Part shown: positions 1-9,608 of the stretch, one piece after another
Numbering within the stretch: the first letter of the stretch is position 1
Layout of the letters: each line of letters begins with the position of its first letter
DNA from: HK1 sp965202875
GTDB taxonomy: Bacteria; Pseudomonadota; Gammaproteobacteria; HK1
Assembly: GCA_965202875.1 (NCBI GenBank)
Contig: OZ241870.1
Coordinates: 4,588,001 to 4,652,000 of the forward strand
Length of the DNA stretch: 64,000 bases
Reading direction: 5' to 3'
Made by a program: the position numbers and the translations under genes
The notes under the pieces: model-generated
Seen by the model: the letters and a program-made list of their open reading frames with translations, nothing else
What the model was told of the DNA's origin: nothing
Databases searched by the model: none

Positions 1-18
1 GGGTTCGACGGAGGGGAC

Positions 19-1917
19 ATGATGCAACGGGCTTGCAAGCGGAGCGGGATCGCCTGCCTGGTGGCGCTGTGGCTGACGGCCTGCGGTGGCGGCGGTGGCG
101 GCAGTGGTTCCACGTCGCCGGGGCCGGAGAACGTGAGGACGCTCGATCCGGACCGGGCGCGGACGTACTTCACGGGGAGCACGGCGCCGAGCCTGACCGC
201 GAGCCAGATTCACTCGGAGACAGAGCAACTCGTCGGGCGCATACAGGGGAGCGGGGGCCAGTCCCTGCTCTTGAGCGACATATCGCTGTTCACGACACAC
301 GACGACTTGAATCTGCCGGTGCGTCTGGACACGACATGTTCGGCGGGGGCGTGCAGCTATTATTCCAACCCTCCGGGAGCATCCCAGCCGATCAGCGCGG
401 TAGTCAGTGCGGAAAATCTTTCGTTGGGTTCGGCAGCCTCCCTCCTTCCTGTCATGCGGTATCGTGGAATTCTGCTGACGGGAGGGGCAGAAGCGATACG
501 GATCAGTGGAGCGGCGCCCGACTACCCGGGATGGCTCGACTACAGCAGGTTTCCCGTAGTAGCCGGAGAGGTGTTCGGCTACGGAGGATGGCTCGCTTAT
601 AGCTGGTTTCGCGTAGAAGGCAGGCCGATCACGTTGGGCAATGCGCAAGACGTTTCCCTGTACTACGGGTTGTCCACCGGCATCGCATCGAGCTCCCGGC
701 CCACCGGCGGGAGCGGTTTATGGAATGGCGTGATGGTTGCGACGGACGTCTCGGGCGCCGGGCGCGGGAACATCTTCCAGGGCGACGCAGCCCTGTCGGT
801 CGATTTCGGCGCTGACGCCGTCGATCTGTCGTTCTCGAACGTGCGGGACCTGACCAACGGGGCGACACGCCCGGCACGACGCTGGAGCAACATGCCGGTC
901 GCGGATACCGGGGAATTCTCGGGGGCGAACCCACAAGGCGAGACCGCGGGACGTTTCTACGGCCCGAGGCACGAAGAGGCCGGAGGGACGTTTACCTACG
1001 ACGATCTGACCGGCGCCTACGGGTTGAAGCGGCAGAACGTGAGGGCGTCCGATCCGGTGAGGGTGCTCGACCCGGTGAGGGTGCTCGACCCGGTGAGGGC
1101 GCGGACGTACTTCGCGGGGAGCACGGCGCCGGGTCTGACCGCGAGCCAGGCGAGCAATCAACAAACGCAACTCCTCGGGAACATCCAGGAGCACGGGGCC
1201 CGTTTCCTGCGGGCGAGTGACATCATGTTGTTCACGACACACGACGATTTGAGTCCGCCTCCGCCTCCGCCGCTGAGACTGGAAGTGGAGTGCGCGACGG
1301 CGGCGACATGCCGTTACGGACTTGGGGAAGTATACGATTTGCTCAGGGTGGACGATCTTTCGGTGGATTCGTTGTCCCTCTCTCCCGTCATGCGGTATCG
1401 CGAAATTCCCCTCGTGGCCTATGAAGGCAGAACCATGCCAGACGTTGCGGAGTTCGGCTACGGTGGATGGCTCGACTATAGCGCGTTTCTCGTTGAAGGC
1501 AGGACGATGACATCGGTCCCTGCGCTCGAAGTTTCCCTGTACTACGGGTTGTCCACCGGCATCGCACCGAACTCCCGGCCCACCGGCGGGAGCGCTCGAT
1601 GGAATGGCGTGATGGTTGCGATGGATGGCTCGGGCGCCGGGCGCGAGGACATCTTCCAGGGCGATGCAGCCCTGGAGGTCGATTTCGACGCGACCACCGT
1701 CGATCTGTCGTTCTGGAACGTGCGGGACCTGAACACGGGTGCAGCACGCCGGGGCACGGCCTGGAGCGACATGCCGGTTACGGCTGCCGGGGCATTCTCG
1801 GGGACGAACGCACGAGGCGAGACCGAGGGACGCTTCTACGGCCCGGGGCACGAAGAGGCCGGGGGGACGTTCACCTACGACGATCTGGCCGGCGCCTACG
1901 GGTTGAAGCGGCAGTAG
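19..1917 (+). CDS. TbpB-like two-lobed surface lipoprotein
   Basis: Predicted outer-membrane lipoprotein of 632 residues. A signal peptide ends in the lipobox LTAC (Cys22), followed by a Gly-rich tether. The body is two homologous lobes, about residues 40-339 and 363-632. Both open with a RARTYF-GSTAP stretch and close with RFYGP-HEEAGGTFTYDD and GAYGLKRQ, the closing beta-barrel strand pattern of transferrin-binding-protein-B-like families. The lobes are joined by a short repeat, DPVRVL twice then DPVR. Lobe 2 carries a run of seven prolines near residue 415. By family, such lipoproteins bind a host or environmental protein or metal ligand at the surface; the ligand here is unknown. No TonB-dependent receptor partner is adjacent within the window. 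The start could be either of the two consecutive Met codons. Confidence 0.75.
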   Translation: MMQRACKRSGIACLVALWLTACGGGGGGSGSTSPGPENVRTLDPDRARTYFTGSTAPSLTASQIHSETEQLVGRIQGSGGQSLLLSDISLFTTHDDLNLPVRLDTTCSAGACSYYSNPPGASQPISAVVSAENLSLGSAASLLPVMRYRGILLTGGAEAIRISGAAPDYPGWLDYSRFPVVAGEVFGYGGWLAYSWFRVEGRPITLGNAQDVSLYYGLSTGIASSSRPTGGSGLWNGVMVATDVSGAGRGNIFQGDAALSVDFGADAVDLSFSNVRDLTNGATRPARRWSNMPVADTGEFSGANPQGETAGRFYGPRHEEAGGTFTYDDLTGAYGLKRQNVRASDPVRVLDPVRVLDPVRARTYFAGSTAPGLTASQASNQQTQLLGNIQEHGARFLRASDIMLFTTHDDLSPPPPPPLRLEVECATAATCRYGLGEVYDLLRVDDLSVDSLSLSPVMRYREIPLVAYEGRTMPDVAEFGYGGWLDYSAFLVEGRTMTSVPALEVSLYYGLSTGIAPNSRPTGGSARWNGVMVAMDGSGAGREDIFQGDAALEVDFDATTVDLSFWNVRDLNTGAARRGTAWSDMPVTAAGAFSGTNARGETEGRFYGPGHEEAGGTFTYDDLAGAYGLKRQ

Positions 1918-2104
1918 GCCAGGATCGGCGTATGGACGAAACGTCCGACGCCGAGGGCGGCGAGCACCGGGAAGCCGCCCAGCGAGAGCGCGCGCGGACT
2001 ACCCGATCCCCGATCGGAACGTCCGGCGCCTGCACGGTGAGCCCGCGTTCGTGGTGTGAACGAGCCGGGGGAGCCGGAGGTTGGTACACAGTGCTCCCGC
2101 GGGA

Positions 2105-3742
2105 TCACCGGCGGACTTCGTGCGGATGCGCGGAATCCGCCGCCTCGGGCGCTCCGTACCCGCCGCCGCCGCAGCTCTCGACCACCACCACGTCGCTTGG
2201 GCCGAGACGGACGTTGGCCTTTCCGGGCAGCTCGCGACGGCGCCCGTCCGCACCGGCGACGGTCACCCGGAACGGCGCTCCCGGTGCTCCTCCCTGCAGC
2301 CCGTAGGGAGGCACCACCCGGCGCTCGAACATCGTGGTGACCGACATGTCGTCGCACAGCACCCGGTACTCCCGGTGCAGACCGTCGCCGCCGCGGTGGC
2401 GCCCTGCCCCGCCCGAGCCGCGGCGCAGGCGCTGGCATTCGACCCGGATCGGGTACTCCGCCTCCACCACCTCGGCCGGGGTGTTCATCACGTTCGACAT
2501 GTGGACCCGGACCACCGGTGCGCCGTCCCGGTCGTGCCGGGCCCCCTCCCCGCCGCCGTGGGTCTCGTAGAAGGTGGTCCAGGCCCCGTCCGCGCGCCGC
2601 CCGCCGAACAGCACCAGGCCGGACGTCGTCGGCCCGCCGGCGGAGAGCCGCTCCGGTCCGGTCGGCTCCAGCGCCCGGAACACCGCGTCGGCGACGCGCT
2701 GCGAGGTCTCGTGGTTGCCGCCCACCACCGGACGGTCGGGTCCGGGGTCGAGCAGCGAGCCGGGACGGGTGACGATCTCCAGCGGGCGGTAGCCGCCGCC
2801 GCTGGGCTGGACGTCGGGCCCGAACAGCGTCTTGACCACGTAGAAGACGGAGGCGGCGGCGATGAACGGCGTGGTGTTCACCGGCCCGCGGGCCGCGTCG
2901 GCGGTCTCGGAGAAGTCGAACGTGGCGCGGTCGCCGGCGATGGTCACCCGCACCCGCACCGCGACCGGCTCGTCTCCCGCGGCATCGTCGTCGAGCCAGT
3001 CCTCGCCGTGGTAGACGCCGTCGGGGACGGCGGCCAGGGCCTCGCGCATCCGGGCCTCGGTCCGATCGTGGATGGCGGCGACGGCGGCGAGCACGGTATC
3101 CGTTCCGTGCTCGGCGAAGAGGCGGTGGAGGTGCTCCTCCGCGTCCCGGGTCGCCGCCATCTGCGCGAGGACGTCGCCCTCGCGCTCCTCCGCCCCGCGC
3201 ACGTTGGCCAGCACCACGTCCAGGTTCTCGCGGTGGGGGCCGGCGGCGGTGAACAGGCGGAACGGCGGGATGCGCAGCCCTTCCTGCCAGGCGTCGGTGG
3301 CCCCGGCGACGTAGCTTCCGGGCACCGCGCCCCCGACGTCGGCCCAATGGGCGAGGCTGACCGCGAACGCGACCACCGCGCCATCGACGAACACCGGCCG
3401 GATCGCCTTCACGTCCGGCAGGTGGTTGCCGCCGATCTCCGGCAGGTTGAGGAACCAGACGTCGCCCGGCGCGAGCCGCGATTTCGGCACCCGTTTCAGG
3501 AACTCGCGCACCGTGAAGCTCATCACCCCCAGGTGCATGGGGATGTCGCGGCCCTGGGCGATGAGATGGCCGTCCGCATCGGTCAGCGCCGAGGAGAGAT
3601 CGCCGGCCTCGCGCAGCAGCGGCGACCGGGCCGAGCGCATGACCACCAGGGACATCTCCTCCGCCGTCGCGCTCAGGGCGTTGCGGATGACCTCCAGGGT
3701 CACGGGGTCGACGGGGAGCATCGAGTCGGCGGAGGCGGTCAT
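2105..3742 (-). CDS. hyuB: Hydantoinase B/oxoprolinase beta-subunit family protein
   Basis: A 545-residue member of the HyuB family (N-methylhydantoinase B, C-terminal half of 5-oxoprolinase). With HyuA these proteins perform ATP-dependent opening of hydantoin or 5-oxoproline-like rings, or related carboxylation. The N-terminal DPVTLEVIRNAL, the AGDLSSALTDADG-LIAQ stretch and GDVWFLNLPEIGGNHLPD are family-typical; the C-terminal third has GGDGLHREYRVL and a Gly-rich GGGGYGAPE end. It lies downstream of hyuA on the same strand but about 340 bp away, across a palindrome-rich gap, so co-transcription is likely but not certain. The substrate cannot be read from sequence. Met8 is an alternative start. 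Confidence 0.85.
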   Translation of the reverse strand: MTASADSMLPVDPVTLEVIRNALSATAEEMSLVVMRSARSPLLREAGDLSSALTDADGHLIAQGRDIPMHLGVMSFTVREFLKRVPKSRLAPGDVWFLNLPEIGGNHLPDVKAIRPVFVDGAVVAFAVSLAHWADVGGAVPGSYVAGATDAWQEGLRIPPFRLFTAAGPHRENLDVVLANVRGAEEREGDVLAQMAATRDAEEHLHRLFAEHGTDTVLAAVAAIHDRTEARMREALAAVPDGVYHGEDWLDDDAAGDEPVAVRVRVTIAGDRATFDFSETADAARGPVNTTPFIAAASVFYVVKTLFGPDVQPSGGGYRPLEIVTRPGSLLDPGPDRPVVGGNHETSQRVADAVFRALEPTGPERLSAGGPTTSGLVLFGGRRADGAWTTFYETHGGGEGARHDRDGAPVVRVHMSNVMNTPAEVVEAEYPIRVECQRLRRGSGGAGRHRGGDGLHREYRVLCDDMSVTTMFERRVVPPYGLQGGAPGAPFRVTVAGADGRRRELPGKANVRLGPSDVVVVESCGGGGYGAPEAADSAHPHEVRR

Positions 3743-3886
3743 GGCGGCGGCGGTAGTCCCTTACTCCCTTACCCATGAAATCTTCGACAAAACGACGAAG
3801 AATTATCTGCCGCCCGACTTCCGACTCCCTGATGCCGGATTCCCGGGAGTGGTGTGTCCTGGGATCGGCGTGTCCCTCTGGGACAC

Positions 3887-3961
3887 GGGCGTCCCGCCCG
3901 CAGGCGCGGACCGGAGGTCCGGGCCGGAAGCCCGCCAGATAGCAAAGCGGGCGGGACGCCC
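3887..3961. repeat. Inverted repeat, GGGCGTCCCGCCCGC family, in hyuA-hyuB gap
   Basis: The 341-bp gap 3743-4083 holds no gene. It contains a perfect 15-bp inverted repeat, GGGCGTCCCGCCCGC at 3887-3901 against its reverse complement at 3947-3961, with flanking partly paired GTCC/GGAC arms. The same GCGGGCGTCCCGCC core recurs several times at 43353-43650, so this is a dispersed REP-like family. It could form an mRNA hairpin between hyuA and hyuB. Confidence 0.7.
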
Positions 3962-4083
3962 GCGTCCGTGAGGACGCGCCGTTCCCAGGTTCGCAACCGG
4001 CGCTTGGTTCCGGCTCCGCCGGGTTGGGACCGCCATCGCCGTGGGCGAAAGGTCGATGGTGATCACGGGGCCGATGGAGGTCG

Positions 4084-6279
4084 TCATGTCTCGATCCCGG
4101 TGGTGATGTGAAGGTGGCCGGCCTCGTCGGCGACGAGGGTGGCGCCCGGCGGGACCACCACCGTCGACCACGCATCCTCGACGACGGCCGGTCCGGGCAG
4201 CGCGCGGCCGGGAGCCAAGGCGGCACGATCGTAGCGCGGCGTCGCGGCCGTCGCGCCGGCTTCGAAGGTGCATGGCAGCGTCCGGGCCGGCAACATTCCG
4301 GCTGACGGCGATCCGATCGGCGGGGATTCGGCCGATGCAACGGGCGATGGCGGCATCCCGGATCGCGAGGATCCGGCCGACGCGGCAGACGATGCCGGCA
4401 TTCCGGCCCGCGAGGACCCGCCCGACACGGCGGGCGCCGGTCCGAGCGCTGCCTCCACCGCCGCGGGATCCGTGGATTCGCCGGATACGACCGGCGCCGG
4501 CCGGAGCTCCCCGCCGGCCGGCGGCGCCGAGACGCGGAGCCGGATCGAGACCAGCTCCCACGGCTCCTCGGTCGCAAACCCGTACAGCGCCCGGTGGCGG
4601 TCCAGGAAATCGCGCGTGAGCCGCGCCGGATCGTCGAGGGCGGCATCCGGGATCTCGATGGCGTAGCTCTGGCCGCGGTAGCGGACGGCCGCGACCTCCT
4701 CCACCGCCATCTCGCCTTCACCGTAACCCGCCGCCGCCAGGGGGGCGGCGAGCCGGGACTCCAGGTCCCCGCGCACCCGCTCCAGGCGCTGTACGTCCCA
4801 GTCGTCCACCGCCATGCGCAGGGTGCGCTGCTGCGCATAGCTCATCCGCGCGCCGGCGCATCCGAGGGCGGAGAACACGCTGGAATGGGCGGGCACGATC
4901 ACCCTGGCGATGGAGAAGGCGCGGGCCAGCGCGACCGCGTGCATGGGGCCGGCGCCGCCGAAGGCGAGGAGCGTGCACCGGCGGCCGTCCACGCCGCGCT
5001 CCACCGTGACCCGGCGAAGCGCCCGCAGCATGGTCGAATCGGCGACCCGGACCATGCCCAGGGCCGCGGCCTCGACGCTCATGCCCATGGCCGATGCGAG
5101 CGGCGCGACGGCCGCCCGGGCCGCGGCCGGATCCACCCGGACGTCCCCGCCGATGACCCGATCCGCAGCCATGTATCCCAGCACCAGGTTGGCGTCGCTC
5201 ACCGTCGGCCGACTGCCGCCGCGGGCGTAGCAGGCCGGCCCCGGGTCGGCGCCGGCGCTGTCCGGACCGACCATCAGGGCGCCGTGGTCGAGGCGGGCGA
5301 TGGAGCCCCCGCCGGCGCCGATGGACTCCACCGCGACCATGGGCTGGCGCAGGGGCCGGCCGCCCAGCGTGCGATCGCTCGATATCCGCGCCTCGCCGTC
5401 GAAGATCAGGCAGACGTCGGTGGTGGTGCCGCCCATGTCAAAGCTGATGGCGTGATCGATGCCGAGGTCGCGGGCGATGCGCCCGGCGGCGGCGACGCCG
5501 GCCGCGGGACCCGAGGCGGCAAGCCCGAGCGGCAGCTCGCGCAACGCCTCCGGCGAGGCCATCCCTCCGGCGGAGTGGAACAGGTGCAGCCTCGAATCCG
5601 CCGGCCGGGCCGCTTCGAGCCGGTCGAGGTGGCGCGCGGCCAGAGGCATCAAGCCGGCGCTCAACGCCGTCGTCGCGGTGCGCTCGTACTCCCGCGCCTC
5701 CGGGTTGACCCGGTTCGAGAGCGCGACGAAGGGAAACCGCTCGCGCAGCCGCTCACCCAAGGCCTCCTCGTGGGCGGGGTTGGCGTAGGAATGCAGCAGC
5801 GACACCGCGACCGCCGCCGCGCCGCTCTCCCCGATCCCCCGGATCGCCTCCTCGACCGTGTGCGGGTCCATCGGCTCCAGCACCCGCCCTTCGTGGTCGA
5901 GCCGCTCCCCCACCTCGAAGCGGCACGCGGCCGGCACCTGGGGGGCCGGCTTGGGGGGAAGGTCGAGGCGGTAGAGGTGGCGCCGGTTCTGGCGTCCGAT
6001 GGCCAGGGTGTCGGAGAAGCCCCGGGTGGCGACCAGGGCGACCTCGGCGAGGTCGTCCTCGACGATGGCGTTGGTCACCAGGGTGGTGCCGTGGATGAGG
6101 TCGTCCACGTCCGGCCAGGCGAGATCCACCGCCCGGAGCGCGGCCAGCAGGCCGCCCACGTGGTCGCCGAACCGGGACGGCACCTTGGCGACCCGCGTCT
6201 CGCGGCGCGTCCGGTGCACGGCCACCACGTCCGTGAACGTGCCGCCGACATCGACTCCGACCCGCCATCCGCCCGGCAT
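4084..6279 (-). CDS. hyuA: Hydantoinase A/oxoprolinase alpha-subunit family protein
   Basis: HyuA-type ATPase subunit of 731 residues from the Met at 6279, chosen because GVDVGGTFTDVV follows within ten residues. The actin-like/ASKHA phosphate loop (GVDVGGTFTD), HGTTLVTNAI, the second loop SFDMGGTTTDV, GAGGGSIA and AFGGAGPMHA are all present. It should act with the downstream HyuB in ATP-dependent hydrolysis of a cyclic amide. Odd feature: about 60 residues near the C-terminus, encoded by 4270-4460, are a Ser/Ala/Pro/Met-rich run (SSRAGMP, SSRSGMP, SPSAGMLP) encoded by imperfect tandem DNA repeats. It sits between the last conserved beta segment and the closing valine-rich strands, so it looks like a repeat-generated insertion. 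Confidence 0.85.
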   Translation of the reverse strand: MPGGWRVGVDVGGTFTDVVAVHRTRRETRVAKVPSRFGDHVGGLLAALRAVDLAWPDVDDLIHGTTLVTNAIVEDDLAEVALVATRGFSDTLAIGRQNRRHLYRLDLPPKPAPQVPAACRFEVGERLDHEGRVLEPMDPHTVEEAIRGIGESGAAAVAVSLLHSYANPAHEEALGERLRERFPFVALSNRVNPEAREYERTATTALSAGLMPLAARHLDRLEAARPADSRLHLFHSAGGMASPEALRELPLGLAASGPAAGVAAAGRIARDLGIDHAISFDMGGTTTDVCLIFDGEARISSDRTLGGRPLRQPMVAVESIGAGGGSIARLDHGALMVGPDSAGADPGPACYARGGSRPTVSDANLVLGYMAADRVIGGDVRVDPAAARAAVAPLASAMGMSVEAAALGMVRVADSTMLRALRRVTVERGVDGRRCTLLAFGGAGPMHAVALARAFSIARVIVPAHSSVFSALGCAGARMSYAQQRTLRMAVDDWDVQRLERVRGDLESRLAAPLAAAGYGEGEMAVEEVAAVRYRGQSYAIEIPDAALDDPARLTRDFLDRHRALYGFATEEPWELVSIRLRVSAPPAGGELRPAPVVSGESTDPAAVEAALGPAPAVSGGSSRAGMPASSAASAGSSRSGMPPSPVASAESPPIGSPSAGMLPARTLPCTFEAGATAATPRYDRAALAPGRALPGPAVVEDAWSTVVVPPGATLVADEAGHLHITTGIET

Positions 6280-6468
6280 GATCAATCCCTGGCCATTGAT
6301 CCGCATCGGACATCTTTACCACCGATGTCCAAAGAGGTGGACCCCGAATCGTGAATCGTGGCCGGCCTGACGGTGTGCTTCCCCGTTCGCCGGCGTCGAG
6401 CTATATTCCCGTTCGCCGCAATCGTCCGGCAGACACACCGCCGACAAGGGGCGGTAAAGGCTCCTCCG

Positions 6469-7437
6469 GTGCAGCTTCCCCGCGACGAACTCCTCCGCGC
6501 CTACCGCCTCATGCGCACCATCCGCGTGTTCGAGGATCGGGTCAACGCCGAGATGGCGACCGGCGACATCCCCGGCGCGGTCCACCTCTATGCCGGCCAG
6601 GAGGCCGCTGCGGTGGGCGTGTGCATGCACTTGGGCGACGGCGACCACATCGCGTCGACCCATCGAGGCCACGGCCATTGCGTCGCGAAGGGCTGCGACG
6701 TAGACGCGATGATGGCCGAGATCTTCGGCCGCGCCACCGGTACCTGCCGCGGCAAGGGCGGCTCGATGCACATTGCCGACCTCGGCCGTGGGATGCTGGG
6801 CGCGAACGGCATCGTCGGCGGCTCTCCGCCTATCGCCTGCGGCGCCGCGCTCACCGCCAAGGTTCGGGGCAACGGTGCGGTAGCCGTGGCGTTCACCGGC
6901 GACGGTGGGGTGAATCAGGGCACCACCGCCGAGTCCCTGAACCTCGCGCGCATCTGGGATCTCCCCGTGATCTTCGTGGTCGAGGACAACGGATTCGCCG
7001 AGGCCACCGCGAGCAGCTACGCGGTGGCCGGTGACGTCACGAAGCGCGCCGAAGGCTACGGCATCCCTGCCGCGCGCGCCGACGGCCTGGACTTCTTCGC
7101 CGTCCACACCGCCGCCGGCGAGGCGGTGGCAAGGGCGCGCGGGGGTGTGGGACCCACGCTGCTGCACGTTCCTACGCCGCGCTACTACGGTCACTTCAGC
7201 GGCGATCCCGACACCTACCGCACGGCCGACGAGAAGACGGCCCTGCGCACCGAGCGGGATTGCCTGGCCCGTTTCCGCACCCGCGTGACCGAAGCCGCGC
7301 TGTTGGAAGCGGCCGATCTCGACGCGGTGGACACCGAGGTCGAGGCACGGATCGATCACGCGGTCGCCGCCGCGCGGGCGGCGCCCCGGCCGGACCCGGC
7401 CGAAGTCGCCACCGACGTGTACGTCAGCTACCCCTGA
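6469..7437 (+). CDS. acoA: Thiamine-diphosphate dehydrogenase E1 alpha (acetoin/pyruvate type)
   Basis: A 322-residue E1 alpha subunit of a 2-oxoacid or acetoin dehydrogenase complex. The ThDP-binding motif reads GDGGVNQGTTAESLN with a downstream EDNGF; HRGHGHCVAKG and GKGGSMH are typical of AcoA/PdhA. I place the start at GTG 6469, with AAAGG eight bases upstream, so that the protein begins VQLPRDELLRAY; an ATG at 6358 would add a non-conserved basic leader. It is first in an operon with E1 beta, a lipoyl E2-hydrolase and a VOC protein. No E3 gene is nearby. The acetoin assignment rests mainly on the AcoC-like E2; a pyruvate or branched 2-oxoacid substrate is possible. Confidence 0.85.
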   Translation: MQLPRDELLRAYRLMRTIRVFEDRVNAEMATGDIPGAVHLYAGQEAAAVGVCMHLGDGDHIASTHRGHGHCVAKGCDVDAMMAEIFGRATGTCRGKGGSMHIADLGRGMLGANGIVGGSPPIACGAALTAKVRGNGAVAVAFTGDGGVNQGTTAESLNLARIWDLPVIFVVEDNGFAEATASSYAVAGDVTKRAEGYGIPAARADGLDFFAVHTAAGEAVARARGGVGPTLLHVPTPRYYGHFSGDPDTYRTADEKTALRTERDCLARFRTRVTEAALLEAADLDAVDTEVEARIDHAVAAARAAPRPDPAEVATDVYVSYP

Positions 7438-7470
7438 GCCCTTCCGACGCGGCGCCCGGGAGACACGACG

Positions 7471-8481
7471 TTGGAGAAGTCGTTCAGACACGCGCTCAAC
7501 GAGGCGTTGCGGCTGGAGATGCGGCGCGATCCTGGCATCATCGTGCTCGGCGAGGACGTGGCCGGCGGGGCCGGCGCCTCCGGGGAGCAGGACGCCTGGG
7601 GCGGCGCATTCGGCGTGACCAAGGGGCTGCTTGGCGAGTTCGGCCCCGAGCGCGTGCGTGACACACCGATCACCGAGAGCGCCTTCGTCGGCGCCGCCGC
7701 CGGTGCCGCGATGACCGGGCTGCGTCCGGTGGTGGAGTTGATGTTCGTCGATTTCCTGGGCGTGTGCTTCGACCAGATCTTCAACCAGGCGGCGAAGTTC
7801 CGGTACATGTTCGGCGGCAAGGCGGTGACGCCGATGGTGCTGCGCACCACCTTCGGAGCCGGCGCGCGTTCGGCCAGCCAGCACAGCCAGGCCCTCTATC
7901 CGCTGTTCACCCATATCCCCGGGCTCAAGGTCGTCGTGCCGGCCACCCCGTACGACGCCAAGGGATTGCTCATCCAGGCCATCCGCGATGACGACCCGGT
8001 GATCTTCCTTGAGAACAAGATGCTCTACGACACCACCGGGGAGGTGCCGGACCGTGCCTACACGGTGCCTTTCGGCGAGGCGGCGATCGCCCGCGAGGGA
8101 GAGGATGTCGCAGTGGTGGCCATCGGCGCCATGCTGGACCGGGCTCTCGAGGCCGCCGAGCGGCTTGCCCGTGACGGCATCGAGTGCGCGGTCATCGATC
8201 CGCGCACCACCTCACCGCTCGACGAGGACACCCTCATCGAGTTCGTCGAGGAGACCGGCCGCCTCGTGATCGTCGACGAATCCTACCCGCGTTGCGGGAT
8301 GGCCGCGGATATTGCCGCGTTCGTCGCCGAGCATGCTTTCGACAGCCTGCGCGCACCGGTGCTGAAGGTTACCCCGCCGCACTCCCCGGTCCCTTACGCG
8401 CCGCCGCTCGAAGCCGCCTACCTGCCGAGCGTCGCGCGCATCGAACAGGCGGTGCGCCGGATCTGCGGATCGGATCGGTGA
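7471..8481 (+). CDS. acoB: Thiamine-diphosphate dehydrogenase E1 beta (acetoin/pyruvate type)
   Basis: E1 beta subunit, 336 residues, starting at TTG 7471 with GGGAG upstream. MEKSFRHALNEAL, IIVLGEDV, DTPITESAFVGAAAG and FVDFLGVCFDQI are conserved in E1 beta subunits; the C-terminal transketolase domain carries VIDPRTTSPLDEDT. It pairs with the preceding E1 alpha to form the decarboxylating alpha2beta2 enzyme. Its stop overlaps the next start by four bases (GTGA), indicating translational coupling to the E2 gene. Confidence 0.9.
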   Translation: MEKSFRHALNEALRLEMRRDPGIIVLGEDVAGGAGASGEQDAWGGAFGVTKGLLGEFGPERVRDTPITESAFVGAAAGAAMTGLRPVVELMFVDFLGVCFDQIFNQAAKFRYMFGGKAVTPMVLRTTFGAGARSASQHSQALYPLFTHIPGLKVVVPATPYDAKGLLIQAIRDDDPVIFLENKMLYDTTGEVPDRAYTVPFGEAAIAREGEDVAVVAIGAMLDRALEAAERLARDGIECAVIDPRTTSPLDEDTLIEFVEETGRLVIVDESYPRCGMAADIAAFVAEHAFDSLRAPVLKVTPPHSPVPYAPPLEAAYLPSVARIEQAVRRICGSDR

Positions 8482-9608
8482 ACGGGCGGATCCATCCGGT
8501 GAGCATGCCGCGCTGGGGCATGACCATGACCGAGGGGACGGTCGTCGGCTGGCTGGCCGAGGCTGGCGCTGCGGTAGCTCCCGGGGACGAGCTGGTCGAG
8601 ATCGAGACCACCAAGGTGGTCAACGCGCTGGAAGCGACCGCGGGCGGCGTGCTGCATCGCCGGCTGGTCGATCCGGGCGCCACGGTGCCGGTCGGCACGT
8701 TGCTCGGGATCATCGTCGAGGGCGGCCCGAGCGACGCCGAGATCGACGCCTTCGTGGCCAAGTTCGCGGCCACGGCGGCGGCCGAAGCCGATGACGCCGG
8801 CGGCACGCCGGCGCCGCAACGACTCGACGTCGGAGGGCGCACCGTCAGCGTGCTCGCGATGGGCTCCGGCGGCGCGGTGCCGGCGTTGCTGGTGCACGGC
8901 TTCGGCGGCGCCATCGACGGCTGGCGCTTCAACCAGCCGGCGCTCGCCGACGAGCGCGTGGTCTGGGCGCTCGATCTGCCCGGCCACGGGGAGTCGACCA
9001 CCGACGCCGGCGACGGTTCGGTGGCCGCACTCTCCCAGGTGGTCTCCGGGACACTGGACGCCCTCGGGATCGGGCGGGCGCATCTCACCGGCCACTCCCT
9101 GGGCGGCGCGCTCGCGCTCGCGATGCTGGCTGCCGCACCCGAACGGGTCGCCTCGCTGTCGCTGATCGCCCCTTGCGGCCTCGGGGCCGAGATCGACGGC
9201 GGCTTTATCGAAGCGTTCCTCGCCGCCGAACGGCGCAAGGCCATGAAGCAGGCGCTCTCACGGTTGTTTGCCGATCCCGCGGCCGTGCGCCGCCAGATGG
9301 TCGAAGACATGCTCAGGCAGCAGCGCATGGACGGGGGGCCGGAAGCCCGCCGCACCATTGCGCGGGCGTGTTTTCCGGGCGGGCGCCAGAGGACGGTGCT
9401 GCGCCACACGCTCACCGGGACCACCGTGCCGGTGCAGGTGCTGTGGGGACGGGCGGACTCCATCGTGCCGCCGGCCCATGCCGACGGCCTGCCGCCGGCC
9501 GTCGCCGTGCATCGGGTGGACGGCGCCGGACACATGCCGCACGTGGAGCAGGCCGGCGCCGTCAATCGCCGGCTGCTCGACTTCATGCGCGCTGCGGAGC
9601 CGGCATGA
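8478..9608 (+). CDS. acoC: Lipoyl-domain/alpha-beta hydrolase E2 (AcoC-like)
   Basis: A 376-residue fusion of an N-terminal biotinyl/lipoyl domain (about residues 1-80, lipoyl Lys in EIETTKV) and a C-terminal alpha/beta-hydrolase fold (from about residue 120) with the nucleophile elbow GHSLGG and a late Asp-His region (GRADSIVPP, GAGHMPH). This architecture is that of AcoC, the acetoin dehydrogenase E2, rather than a standard CAT-domain acyltransferase, and is the main reason to call the complex acetoin-type. The start is GTG 8478, overlapping the E1 beta stop. No peripheral subunit-binding domain is obvious. Confidence 0.85.
   Translation: MNGRIHPVSMPRWGMTMTEGTVVGWLAEAGAAVAPGDELVEIETTKVVNALEATAGGVLHRRLVDPGATVPVGTLLGIIVEGGPSDAEIDAFVAKFAATAAAEADDAGGTPAPQRLDVGGRTVSVLAMGSGGAVPALLVHGFGGAIDGWRFNQPALADERVVWALDLPGHGESTTDAGDGSVAALSQVVSGTLDALGIGRAHLTGHSLGGALALAMLAAAPERVASLSLIAPCGLGAEIDGGFIEAFLAAERRKAMKQALSRLFADPAAVRRQMVEDMLRQQRMDGGPEARRTIARACFPGGRQRTVLRHTLTGTTVPVQVLWGRADSIVPPAHADGLPPAVAVHRVDGAGHMPHVEQAGAVNRRLLDFMRAAEPA

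Noticed and set aside
1896..4838. Very long minus-strand open frame of about 980 codons across hyuB and the end of hyuA
   Set aside because: It is Arg/Pro/Gly-rich without domain motifs, overlaps the strongly supported HyuB frame, and is the expected GC-rich shadow.
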